From contig JAFSLL010000074.1 in NCBI GenBank assembly GCA_017448455.1, forward strand, positions 1 through 38,251: a DNA stretch of 38,251 bases. The letters run 5' to 3'. Below, piece after piece: positions 8,473 to 16,134 of this stretch. Source of the stretch: Oscillospiraceae bacterium. GTDB lineage: Bacteria > Bacillota > Clostridia > Oscillospirales > Oscillospiraceae. Each line of letters opens with the position of its first letter. The first letter of the stretch is position 1. The position numbers and the translations under genes are program-made. The notes beneath the pieces are model-generated. The model had not been told where the DNA came from. It saw nothing but the letters and a program-made list of their open reading frames with translations, and did not search any database.

Positions 8473-8973
8473 TTATTCTGTCAGACTGATCTCCATAAAA
8501 ATGGTTCCCGGAACCAGACAGTCATAATAAGGTTCGATCTCATAGAAACCCAGTCTGCGATACAGGGCAAGCGCGGTCTTCAACCCGGGCAGCGTATCCA
8601 GCCGTAGCCAGCGATAGCCTGACTCCCGCGCATCCTCCATAATCTTTTTGGTCAGCACTTCGCCCAGGTTCTGCCCGCGAAACTCCTGTCGTACATACAG
8701 CCTTTTGAGTTCCGCGTGATCTTCATCCGAAGGCTTCATCCCCACACAGCCGGCCAGTCGGTCGTCCAGGTACACCAGATAGATTCTGCCGCGGGGCGGG
8801 GCATATTTGTCCTCCAGACGCGCGATTTCTTCGTCGTAGTTCTGCTGTACAAGAGACCTGGAAAACACGGGGTCTGTTCTGACCAGCATCGCCGCATATT
8901 CTTCATAGAGCGGAACCAATTCCCAGCGATTTTCAAACGCGGGAACCAGCCGCAGATTCTCCGGGGCATTCAT
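8473..8973 (-). CDS. GNAT family N-acetyltransferase
   Basis: This is a 166-aa acetyl-CoA-dependent transferase of the GNAT superfamily. The acetyl-CoA pyrophosphate loop is visible as EFRGQNLGEVLTKKIM (R/QxxGxG/A type), preceded by the strand AELKRLYVR, and the C-terminal ALALYRRLGFYEIEPYY is the typical motif B region. The substrate cannot be told from the sequence. Its start overlaps the pncB stop by four bases (ATGA), so it is translationally coupled to NAD salvage, though that does not prove a shared function. Confidence 0.88.
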   Translation of the reverse strand: MNAPENLRLVPAFENRWELVPLYEEYAAMLVRTDPVFSRSLVQQNYDEEIARLEDKYAPPRGRIYLVYLDDRLAGCVGMKPSDEDHAELKRLYVRQEFRGQNLGEVLTKKIMEDARESGYRWLRLDTLPGLKTALALYRRLGFYEIEPYYDCLVPGTIFMEISLTE

Positions 8974-10436
8974 GCCTTCGCCGCTCCCCTGCCGGCATTT
9001 TCCAGCATGGCATCCTTCATCGCCATGAGCTTTTCGGAAAGATCCACATAGTACTGATGCGGATTATCAAAACGCTTGACTTCGGGCCAGAGCGTTTCAA
9101 TCTGCACTGCGCAGTAAGCTTTGATCTCGGGCAGTGAGGGAAGCCTGTATACCAGTTCCCCGTTTTGAAAAACCGGAACCTGAAGCTCGACCGCGCGATA
9201 GTTTTCCATGGTCTTGCGTTTCCACCGGGCTACCGGATCACAGATGGTCAGAGGCTGTGTGTCATCGACGAACTCTTCCCGCAGGCAGATATAGTCCGCC
9301 TCCGCATGTCCGGTCTCCAGGCTGTAGAAGCGGTAGAGCTTTTTAAAATCCGGGTTGGTAATCTTGCCTACATTCTCACTGATCTTGATCTTCGGGATGC
9401 GTGTCCCGTCTTCCTTTTCCACGGCGCAAAGCTTGTAAACACCGTCAAACACGGGCGAGCTCTTCGATGTGATCAGGCGTTCGCCGACACCGAAGGAATC
9501 GATCTGAGCCCCCTGACGGATCAGATCGCGAATCAAACGCTCATCCAGCGAGTTGGAAACCGTGATTCTGCACTCGGTCCAGCCTGCCTCATCAAGCATT
9601 TTACGGGCACGTTTCGTAAGGTAAGCCATATCGCCGGAATCCAGCCGAATGCCGCACTTTGTAATGCCGAGCGGTTTGAGAACGGTGTTGAAGGCCCGGA
9701 TCGCGTTCGGAACCCCGGAGCGGAGCGTATCGAAGGTGTCTACCAGAAGGATCGCGTTCGTCGGATAGGTACGGCAGTAGTTCTCAAATGCCTCATACTC
9801 GCTGTCGAACATCTGGACCCAGGAATGCGCCATCGTTCCGCCGGCCGGCACACCGTATATCTGGTCGGAGACCGCGCAGGCCGTACCGGCACAGCCGCCG
9901 ATGAAAGCAGCCCGCGCTCCGGTCACCGCGCCCGTGATCCCCTGCGCGCGGCGGGAGCCAAACTCCAGAACCGTCCTGCCCTCCGCAGCGCGGCATACGC
10001 GATTGGCCTTGGTGGCGATAAGACTCTGGTGGTTAAACTCGAGCAGGATATAGGTCTCCATCAGCTGGGCTTCTATTGCCGGCGCTCGTACGGTCATGAC
10101 CGGTTCTCCCGGAAAGATGGGTGTGCCTTCCGGCACGGCCCACAGATCTCCGTGGAAATGAAAGTCCTTCAGCCATTCCAGAAAATCCTCGTTGAAAATC
10201 TTTCTTCCCCGCAGATAGGCGATATCCTCCTCGGAGAAATGGAGATTCTGAATATAATCCACAATCTGTTCCAGGCCGGCTGCAATGGCAAAGCCGCCGC
10301 CATCCGGAATGGTGCGGAAAAACACATCAAAACAGGTGATCCTGTCCTTCATCCCGTTTTCCCAGTATCCGTTTCCCATCGTCAGCTCATAAAAGTCAAA
10401 GAGCATGGTGAGGTTAATCCCATTTGCCGTGTTCAT
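8970..10436 (-). CDS. pncB: Nicotinate phosphoribosyltransferase
   Basis: The enzyme converts nicotinate and PRPP, with ATP, to nicotinate mononucleotide in the Preiss-Handler NAD salvage route. The 488-aa protein has the family N-terminus LTMLFDFYELTMGNGYW, the segment GTMAHSWVQMF, the phosphate-binding region LVDTFDTLRSG, GIRLDSGDM, and GVGERLITSKSSPVF near the active site. It is the first gene of a two-gene operon with the GNAT gene. The start at 10436 is supported by a GGGGGA site. Confidence 0.95.
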   Translation of the reverse strand: MNTANGINLTMLFDFYELTMGNGYWENGMKDRITCFDVFFRTIPDGGGFAIAAGLEQIVDYIQNLHFSEEDIAYLRGRKIFNEDFLEWLKDFHFHGDLWAVPEGTPIFPGEPVMTVRAPAIEAQLMETYILLEFNHQSLIATKANRVCRAAEGRTVLEFGSRRAQGITGAVTGARAAFIGGCAGTACAVSDQIYGVPAGGTMAHSWVQMFDSEYEAFENYCRTYPTNAILLVDTFDTLRSGVPNAIRAFNTVLKPLGITKCGIRLDSGDMAYLTKRARKMLDEAGWTECRITVSNSLDERLIRDLIRQGAQIDSFGVGERLITSKSSPVFDGVYKLCAVEKEDGTRIPKIKISENVGKITNPDFKKLYRFYSLETGHAEADYICLREEFVDDTQPLTICDPVARWKRKTMENYRAVELQVPVFQNGELVYRLPSLPEIKAYCAVQIETLWPEVKRFDNPHQYYVDLSEKLMAMKDAMLENAGRGAAKA

Positions 10437-10465
10437 ATCATATCCCCCGTAAGCAGATTTGTTTC

Positions 10466-10494
10466 ATTATATACGCTGCACCTGCCAAAGGCAA
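10466..10494 (-). promoter_or_regulatory. pncB promoter
   Basis: TTGCCT (10494-10489), 17 bases and a perfect TATAAT (10471-10466) on the minus strand lie 30 bases upstream of pncB. Confidence 0.7.
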
Positions 10495-10536
10495 GAAAGA
10501 ATCCTCTTAATTATTCATTTGTCAGGCATTCCTCTA

Positions 10537-10565
10537 TTGACTTTATACAAATCGTGGTTTAGAAT
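10537..10565 (+). promoter_or_regulatory. Promoter of the galactokinase-like gene
   Basis: TTGACT, 17 bases and TAGAAT on the plus strand lie about 65 bases upstream of the TTG start at 10630. Confidence 0.65.
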
Positions 10566-10629
10566 GAGCTAAAATAGTGTTGAAAATGCTACAATTATTT
10601 GAAAAATGTTCCAATAAAGGAGAAAAAAA

Positions 10630-11706
10630 TTGGCCATTCTTACCGTTCCCGGCCGCACTGAGCTGGCCGGTAATCACACGGATCATCAGCAGGGACGCGC
10701 GCTCGCCTCTGCCATTCACCTGAATCTTCGCGCGAATTTCTCCGCTTCCTCTTCCCCCGTCGTCCATATCAAAAGTAAAAATATCGGCGATTTCAGCGTT
10801 CGCCTTTCCCAGCTCGCCGTTCGCCCTGCGGAATTCGGCAAATCCGTTTCCCTCGTTCGCGGTGTGCTCGCCGCATTCCAGAATCTCGGCCTGAACATCG
10901 GCGGTTTTGATGCCGACATCTCGGCTACACTCCCGATCGGAGTGGGGCTGAGTTCTTCCGCGGCTTTTTCGATTCTGATCGGACGCATTCTCAATCAGCT
11001 CTATAATAATAATGAAATCGAAGACATCGTGCTTGCCCGAATCGCCCAGACGGCAGAGAATGTTCACTTTGGCAAACCCTGCGGTCTGATGAGCCATCTG
11101 GTCTGTGCCGCCGGACATACCCTGTATGTGGATTTCAAAACCAATGAGATCGAGCGAATCGTCGATGACTTCCGAGATATGGGTCTGGCCATGTGTGTTG
11201 TCAAAACAGGCGGCACACACGATGGTCTGAACACCTCTTACGCCCGTATCCCCGCGGACATGAGCTATATTGCCAATCTCTTCGACGAAGGGGTACTGGG
11301 TGATGTGGATCCGGAGGATTTCCACCGGCAGGGCTGGGAGCTCTCCAATCGCCCCGTCCGGCGCGCCAAGCACTTCTTCGACGAGAACGAACGCGTTCCG
11401 CTGATGCGCGACGCCCTGAAGGCGCATAACGGAGAAGCCTATATGCGTCTGATGAACGAGTCCGGAAGATCTTCCGAGGAATTGCTGAATAACATTGTTA
11501 CCTCGTCCACGAATGACACACGTCTCCTGAGCGGTCTTGACCAGAGCAGAGCATTGCTGGACGGGCGCGGGGCATGGCGTGTTCACGGCGGAGGCTTTGC
11601 AGGCTGTCTTCAGGCTGTTATGCCGGTCGATTACTTCCATGTCTACAAGGGCGAAATGGAAAAATCGTTCGGCCCTGGCAGCTGTATTCAGCTTCATCTG
11701 GTATAG
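10630..11706 (+). CDS. Galactokinase-like GHMP kinase lacking the catalytic Asp
   Basis: This is a 358-aa protein of the galactokinase branch of the GHMP kinases. The N-terminal signature GRTELAGNHTDHQQG, the ATP-binding motif LPIGVGLSSSAAFS and the C-terminal glycine motif VHGGGFAGCLQA are all present. The segment that in galactokinases reads CGxMDQ, whose Asp is the catalytic base, here reads CGLMSH (Ser155, His156), so Asp and Gln are both replaced. The protein may be inactive, regulatory or act on another substrate. The start is TTG behind an AAAGGAG site. It is a single-gene unit with promoter and terminator, and no other galactose genes are nearby. Confidence 0.85.
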   Translation: MAILTVPGRTELAGNHTDHQQGRALASAIHLNLRANFSASSSPVVHIKSKNIGDFSVRLSQLAVRPAEFGKSVSLVRGVLAAFQNLGLNIGGFDADISATLPIGVGLSSSAAFSILIGRILNQLYNNNEIEDIVLARIAQTAENVHFGKPCGLMSHLVCAAGHTLYVDFKTNEIERIVDDFRDMGLAMCVVKTGGTHDGLNTSYARIPADMSYIANLFDEGVLGDVDPEDFHRQGWELSNRPVRRAKHFFDENERVPLMRDALKAHNGEAYMRLMNESGRSSEELLNNIVTSSTNDTRLLSGLDQSRALLDGRGAWRVHGGGFAGCLQAVMPVDYFHVYKGEMEKSFGPGSCIQLHLV

Positions 11707-11724
11707 CAGGCATCCCATATTGAT

Positions 11725-11755
11725 AAAAGCGAGTCGGTATCCCCGACTCGCTTTT
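11725..11755. terminator. Bidirectional terminator
   Basis: A perfect 13-pair stem (AAAAGCGAGTCGG against CCGACTCGCTTTT) with a five-base loop lies between the convergent galactokinase-like and amidohydrolase genes. Confidence 0.92.
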
Positions 11756-11779
11756 GTGGTTTATCAGTCGTCATCTGTC

Positions 11780-13393
11780 TTATGCCGTATAGACGCATTT
11801 CCCGTCAAGATAAGAGGCTTGAACGCCGATGGTATGCAGATCGTGAGGGGCTGTTTCGAAGGGATTGCTGCTGAGCAGGACAAAGTCGGCGTAATACCCC
11901 GGTGCTATGCGGCCTTTCACGTTCTCTTCAAAACTTGCTTCCGCGCCGCGGATGGTGAAGCTGTCCAGCGCCTCACCGACCGTAAATGCCTCCTCAGGAA
12001 GATACGGACCGGTACCGTCAATGGAGGTGCGCGTTACGGCGCATTCCATGCCGCGCATCACATCCGGAAGCTCAACCGGGCAGTCGGAGCCGTTGGATAC
12101 CGAGACGCCACTGTCCATGAGCGTTTTCCAGCAATAGCTGGTTGCGGCGAGCTCCGGTCCGACACGGTCCAGAACGATATGGTTATCATAGTCCAGGAAA
12201 ATGGACTGCGCATAGACACGCATATTGAGAGCCCGGATACGTTCGAGCTGTTCCGCACGGGAGATCTGGCAGTGAACGACACCGTGGCGGTGGTCGATAC
12301 GGGAATACGCGCGAAGCGCCTGTTCCACTGCATTGAGAACCTGATCCAGACAGGCATCGCCGATGGCGTGGATGGCAACCTGCATTCCATGCCTGTTGGC
12401 ATAGGAAACCATCTCATTCATATGTTCTGCGCTGAACAGGGAGAATCCGCAGGTCTCCGGCATATCCGCATAGGGTCGTGAAAGATGCGCCGTATGACTG
12501 CCGAGGGCACCGTCGCCCAGCATTTTGAGCGGACCGATTCGAAACCGCTGGCTGCCCGCGCCGGTCACGTTGCCCGCTTCAACAAAGCGGCGCAGTTCCG
12601 GCAGCGTCGTAAAATTCGCCTGCTCATAGACGCGTACTGTCAGTTCTCCGCTCTCCTCCAGTTCCAGGTACGCGGCATTGACTGTCTCAAAGGGGATCGC
12701 ACGGAAGACGCAGTAATCGTCGGTCTGGGAACTTGTTACGCCGTAGGAGTTGAGCGCGGCACAGGCAAGACGGATCATGTCCTTCAGCTCTTCTTTGTCG
12801 GGAAGCGGAATAAAGGGCGTTAGCAGATCCATCGCATTGTCATAGAGTCTGCCGTCCGGCTCGCCGTTTTCCTGGCCGACCGTACCGCCCGCTGGGGAAG
12901 GCGTGGCAGCCGTAATGCCGGCAATCTCCAGCACACGGGAGTTGACAACACAGCAGTGTCCGCATGCGCGGGTCAGCATAATGGGGTACTCCGTGGAAAT
13001 TGCGTCCAGGTCCGCCCGGCTCGGCATACGCGAGGCGTCCGAGAAATAATCCTGGTTCCAGCCGCGCCCCAGCAGCCAGCGGCCCTCACGCGGCGGATGC
13101 GCCTGCGCGTATTCCCGTACGTAGGCAAGCAGATCCGTCAGACTTCCCGTATGCGGCGCGAGCTGAGCCGCGTTCAGCGACTGGCCGAGATTCAGCAGAT
13201 GCATATGCGAATCGTTGAAGCCCGGGCATACAAAGCTGCCCATCAAGTCAACAAAAGCGGTGTCCACGTCCGCAAGAGAGCGGATTTCGCTGTCCGAACC
13301 GACCGCAGCAAATCTGCCGTCCTCTACGAGGAAGGCCTCCTGGAGAGCTTCTTCCCCGGTGTATACCTTCCCGTTGTAATAAACTGTTTTCAC
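11780..13393 (-). CDS. YtcJ-like metal-dependent amidohydrolase
   Basis: This is a 537-aa member of the amidohydrolase superfamily (YtcJ/NfdA group), which are metal-dependent hydrolases of amide or formamide substrates. Visible metal-site motifs are CPGFNDSHMHLL (HxH), AIHAIGDACLD (His) and SNGSDCPVE (Asp). The C-terminal VKGRIAPGYYADFVLL strand motif is typical. No signal peptide is seen, so it is cytoplasmic. Its start overlaps the stop of the upstream symporter by four bases, which puts it under the same lysine riboswitch. The natural substrate is unknown; an N-acylated amino acid or lysine derivative is only a guess from context. Confidence 0.88.
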   Translation of the reverse strand: MKTVYYNGKVYTGEEALQEAFLVEDGRFAAVGSDSEIRSLADVDTAFVDLMGSFVCPGFNDSHMHLLNLGQSLNAAQLAPHTGSLTDLLAYVREYAQAHPPREGRWLLGRGWNQDYFSDASRMPSRADLDAISTEYPIMLTRACGHCCVVNSRVLEIAGITAATPSPAGGTVGQENGEPDGRLYDNAMDLLTPFIPLPDKEELKDMIRLACAALNSYGVTSSQTDDYCVFRAIPFETVNAAYLELEESGELTVRVYEQANFTTLPELRRFVEAGNVTGAGSQRFRIGPLKMLGDGALGSHTAHLSRPYADMPETCGFSLFSAEHMNEMVSYANRHGMQVAIHAIGDACLDQVLNAVEQALRAYSRIDHRHGVVHCQISRAEQLERIRALNMRVYAQSIFLDYDNHIVLDRVGPELAATSYCWKTLMDSGVSVSNGSDCPVELPDVMRGMECAVTRTSIDGTGPYLPEEAFTVGEALDSFTIRGAEASFEENVKGRIAPGYYADFVLLSSNPFETAPHDLHTIGVQASYLDGKCVYTA

Positions 13394-14868
13394 GCCTGTA
13401 TATCCTCATAGAAGAGCGCGGCATTCTCATCCACTGTACCAATGTTCATATAGCGGGCCTTGTAATCCCGCAGCAGGCGGAAGTAGTCCCCGGAAAGGAT
13501 GAGAATAACCGCAACGTTGATAAAGGTTGGGATCGCGGAAGTAATATCGACCACGGTCCAGATAAAGCCCTGATTATTGGTCTTGACCAGATAGATGGTC
13601 CAGAGCAGACCGGGAAGCGCACGGGTGGCATAGAAGACCTTCATCAAGATCTTCTTCCAGGCAGCGTCTTCATGTCCGAGATGCTCAAGAATGGCGAGGT
13701 AGTAAGTAAACCAGCCGCCGGAAGTCGTGACCGTGAAGATGATCATGACAATGGCGAGCAGATACTTTCCGATCGTACCAAAGCCCTGTCCAAAGGCCGT
13801 CAGCGCGAGTGTGCCGCCGTTTGTGCCGTCTGTCCAGGCTCCGCTGAGGATGACCGCCAGCGCGGTGATGGTGCAGATGATAAAGGTGTCGAAGAAAACC
13901 TCAAATGAGCCCCACAGCCCCTGCTCGATCGGGTGAATGGTCTTCGCGGAGGAATGGATCATGGGAGAAGTACCCCAGCCGGCTTCGTTGGAATACACTG
14001 CACGGGCCATACCGACACGAACCATCTGGCTGACCGCGCAGCCGGCAAAGCCGCCGACCGCAGCGGTTCCGGTGAACGCGTTGACGAAGATGGAACCGAT
14101 CGCGGCGGGGACACGGGTGATATTCACAAGGATCATGACGATACCCATCAGAATGTAGACCACGCTCATAACGGGAACCAGCTTGGAGAAGATATTGGCG
14201 ACACCGCGCGTACCGCCGCTGGTGATGAGATAGGTCAGAATGGCAAGAAAGACGCCGACAATGATGATGCCTTCAACCGTGAGAGAGCCGAGGTGGATAT
14301 CGCCGAGGTTCAGAGCGCCGGAAACCACCTGAGCCGCAGTCAGTGTCGAGGAGGTTACGAAGAAAGTGGAGAAAATACCGAGGGCAAAGATGACGCCGGG
14401 AATCAACCAGAGCTTGCCCCAGTGGTGCTTTTCACCGAGTCCCTGTTCCATGTAGTAGGTCGGGCCGCCGTATGTATCCCCGTTGTCTTTCCGCTGGCGG
14501 TAGAAGAGACCAAGTGTCACTTCCACCTGCTTCAGGATCATCCCGAGAGCAGCCGTCATCCACATCCAGAAGACTGCCCCGGGACCGCCTGCCGCAACCG
14601 CAGTCGCGACACCGGCGATATTGCCGAAGCCAACCGTTCCGCCGACAGCGGTAACAATCGCCTGGAAGGGACTGAGCATGCCCTCCCGGTCTTCTGTTGT
14701 CTGATTCCTGCGGAAAAGTGTTCCGACGGTATGCCGCCAGATGCGGCCAAAGTAGCGGAACTGGAAAAAGCCTGACCGCACCGTAAAATACAGGCCGGTC
14801 ACCACCATCAGGACGATCAGGGGAAGCCCCCAGAGAACGCCGTCGAGCCAGTTGAGAAATTCGATCAT
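13390..14868 (-). CDS. AGCS-family amino acid:sodium symporter
   Basis: This is a 492-aa integral membrane transporter of the alanine/glycine:cation symporter family (AlsT/DagA type). Typical sequences are GFGNIAGVATAVAAGGPGAVFWMWM, SNEAGWGTSPMIHSSAKT and GGWFTYYLAILEHLG, with about ten to twelve membrane segments. An AAGGAG site precedes the ATG at 14868. The gene lies directly downstream of a lysine riboswitch with an intrinsic terminator, so its expression should fall when lysine is abundant. That suggests lysine or a related amino acid as substrate rather than Ala or Gly; this is an inference from regulation only. Confidence 0.93.
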   Translation of the reverse strand: MIEFLNWLDGVLWGLPLIVLMVVTGLYFTVRSGFFQFRYFGRIWRHTVGTLFRRNQTTEDREGMLSPFQAIVTAVGGTVGFGNIAGVATAVAAGGPGAVFWMWMTAALGMILKQVEVTLGLFYRQRKDNGDTYGGPTYYMEQGLGEKHHWGKLWLIPGVIFALGIFSTFFVTSSTLTAAQVVSGALNLGDIHLGSLTVEGIIIVGVFLAILTYLITSGGTRGVANIFSKLVPVMSVVYILMGIVMILVNITRVPAAIGSIFVNAFTGTAAVGGFAGCAVSQMVRVGMARAVYSNEAGWGTSPMIHSSAKTIHPIEQGLWGSFEVFFDTFIICTITALAVILSGAWTDGTNGGTLALTAFGQGFGTIGKYLLAIVMIIFTVTTSGGWFTYYLAILEHLGHEDAAWKKILMKVFYATRALPGLLWTIYLVKTNNQGFIWTVVDITSAIPTFINVAVILILSGDYFRLLRDYKARYMNIGTVDENAALFYEDIQA

Positions 14869-14933
14869 GTTTTTGCACTCCTTTTTTTTGGATTTTGAAT
14901 CGGTGCAATAGCTGATCTCACCGCCGGAAAAAG

Positions 14934-14959
14934 AAAAAACAGTGGTCGGGAAACCACTG
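14934..14959 (-). terminator. Terminator of the lysine riboswitch
   Basis: On the minus strand, CAGTGGT and ACCACTG pair around a six-base loop and are followed by TTTTTTC. It lies between the riboswitch aptamer and the symporter start, as expected for a transcription-attenuating expression platform. Confidence 0.9.
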
Positions 14960-14982
14960 CCTCACATGCCAAAATCGATGAG

Positions 14983-15155
14983 TCAATAGCTCCTCTACAT
15001 ATTCATGTAGGAGTATGCAGCCTGTTCGACTGCATCCCAACTCCGGACGCCCTGTACGCGGCTCCGTGTTTCGGCGGGACTTCCTTTCCCGGGAACATGG
15101 TAACGACCGCACTGTCTCTGTTCCGGGTACTCTTAAGGCCCGCGCCTCTATTGCC
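14983..15155 (-). promoter_or_regulatory. Lysine riboswitch (L box) aptamer
   Basis: The minus strand shows the L-box core. P1 pairs CAATAG (15153-15148) with CTATTG (14989-14984). Then come AGAGGCGCG and TTAAGAGTA, the P2a arm CCCGGAACA against TGTTCCCGG, GGGAAAGG and the conserved GCCGAA. The P3 arm has CGGA/TCCG, P4 has ATGCAG/CTGCAT and P5 has CTACAT/ATGTAG, and the aptamer closes with GGAGCTATTG. This follows the order of the Bacillus subtilis lysC leader. It is followed by an intrinsic terminator and an AGCS symporter gene, so lysine binding should stop transcription. Confidence 0.9.
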
Positions 15156-15173
15156 GATGATTCAATTTTCTGC

Positions 15174-15203
15174 AGTATATATACAGAATTGATGTTCTGT
15201 CAA
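15174..15203 (-). promoter_or_regulatory. Promoter of the riboswitch-controlled operon
   Basis: TTGACA (15203-15198), an 18-base spacer and TATACT (15179-15174) on the minus strand lie about 20 bases upstream of the aptamer. The alternative TATATA with a 16-base spacer also fits. Confidence 0.8.
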
Positions 15204-15284
15204 GTGCTCAAGATCATTTTTGGAGTTTTAAACATTTTTTATTGATCGAATTCGCTTGTATATTTACATTTTGCATGAATGGAA

Positions 15285-15312
15285 GGATGGGGCAGCCGGG
15301 CTGCCCCCATCC
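15285..15312 (-). terminator. GC-rich hairpin after the PRTase-like gene
   Basis: GGATGGGGCAGC pairs with GCTGCCCCCATCC (12 pairs, one bulge) just after the stop codon at 15321. The T-run is weak, so termination may be partial. Confidence 0.65.
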
Positions 15313-15320
15313 ATGAGTGC

Positions 15321-15959
15321 TTACAGACTGGAAATCCCGTAACTGTTGACCAGCGCATCCAGCTTTACGCCTGCCTTGCACAGCGGACAGTCGGCCGGTG
15401 CCGCAACCAGGAAGCCGTTCAGGATGTCCTTGGTGAAGATGGAGGTAATCGGAATGCCGGCAATGCGCTGTCCGGCAGAAAACACTGCGCAGATTCCCTC
15501 AGGGATGCCTCCATAGTACTTCACGGAGTGGACCGCGTCATAGACCAGATCCCCGGTCGCGATCGTCGCCGCAAGGATCAGAACATGACGGTTTCGGATC
15601 AGGTGGGCCGTGTTGCTGCGGAAGATCGTCTGATTCCCGCTGGAGATTTCCGGGGTGACCACATAGATGGTGCCGTGCTCGTTCGTGATCGAGATCCCCG
15701 CATTCTGAAGCTCCTCAGCCAGGCAGGTACCGATGACCTCTGTACCGTCCAGGCAGAGAATCGTGTCGATCGGCGAAGACTTATCCAGCTTCGCCACCAG
15801 TTCCCGTGCGGCCTCCCGTGCCTCCGCCAGACGGTGCTTGGTATAGGTCATGTCCAGGTAATAGTTGACATGGCAGTGGTTTGTCGCGAAATGCCCTTTG
15901 GCGATACGCAGCGGAATCGAATGCGCTTCTTCCCGCAGATGCGATGTTGAAATCCCCAT
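15321..15959 (-). CDS. Phosphoribosyltransferase-like protein (OPRT-like, divergent)
   Basis: This 212-aa protein resembles a clostridial group annotated as orotate phosphoribosyltransferase-like. It keeps the fold landmarks: TILCLDGTEVIGTCLAEEL, IYVVTPEISSGNQTIFRSN and the PRPP-loop position VLILAATIATGDLVYDAV. The acidic pair normally found there (DD or ED before xTTG) is replaced by Ala-Ala. A C-terminal CPLCK pair and the ending DALVNSYGIS are further marks of the group. The start at 15959 has an AAAGGAG site nine bases upstream; an in-frame extension upstream is not coding-like. It is a single gene with its own promoter. Enzymatic activity is uncertain. Confidence 0.8.
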   Translation of the reverse strand: MGISTSHLREEAHSIPLRIAKGHFATNHCHVNYYLDMTYTKHRLAEAREAARELVAKLDKSSPIDTILCLDGTEVIGTCLAEELQNAGISITNEHGTIYVVTPEISSGNQTIFRSNTAHLIRNRHVLILAATIATGDLVYDAVHSVKYYGGIPEGICAVFSAGQRIAGIPITSIFTKDILNGFLVAAPADCPLCKAGVKLDALVNSYGISSL

Positions 15960-16012
15960 AACTGCAGCTCCTTTCTGATATTTTTCCTTCGTCTGTCCTG
16001 TCATTTTCTGAT

Positions 16013-16041
16013 ATTTTATCACAGAACGGCACTGACTGCAA
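16013..16041 (-). promoter_or_regulatory. Promoter of the PRTase-like gene, flanked by direct repeats
   Basis: TTGCAG (16041-16036), 17 bases and TAAAAT (16018-16013) form a promoter. A 12-base direct repeat, AAATATCAGAAA on the minus strand, occurs at 16005-16016 (overlapping the -10 box) and at 15972-15983 (just before the ribosome binding site), 33 bases apart. Confidence 0.65.
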
Positions 16042-16096
16042 GAAGCAGTGTAAAAACGCAGTATAAAAGGCAGCCGGATCTGTCTAATTATAAAAC

Positions 16097-16128
16097 GCGG
16101 CAGAGGGCTCTTCAGTCCCCTCTGCCGC
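16097..16128 (-). terminator. Terminator after the flavoprotein gene
   Basis: A perfect 11-pair stem (GCGGCAGAGGG against CCCTCTGCCGC) with a ten-base loop is followed on the minus strand by GTTTTATAATT. Confidence 0.85.
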
Positions 16129-16134
16129 ATGATG

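Noticed and set aside
14934-15155. Glycine riboswitch or T-box upstream of the AGCS symporter
   Set aside because: A glycine switch would suit an Ala/Gly symporter, but the conserved elements (AGAGGCGCG, AAGAGTA, GCCGAA, five-arm layout, closing GGAGCTATTG) are those of the lysine class, and no T-box sequence or specifier loop is present.
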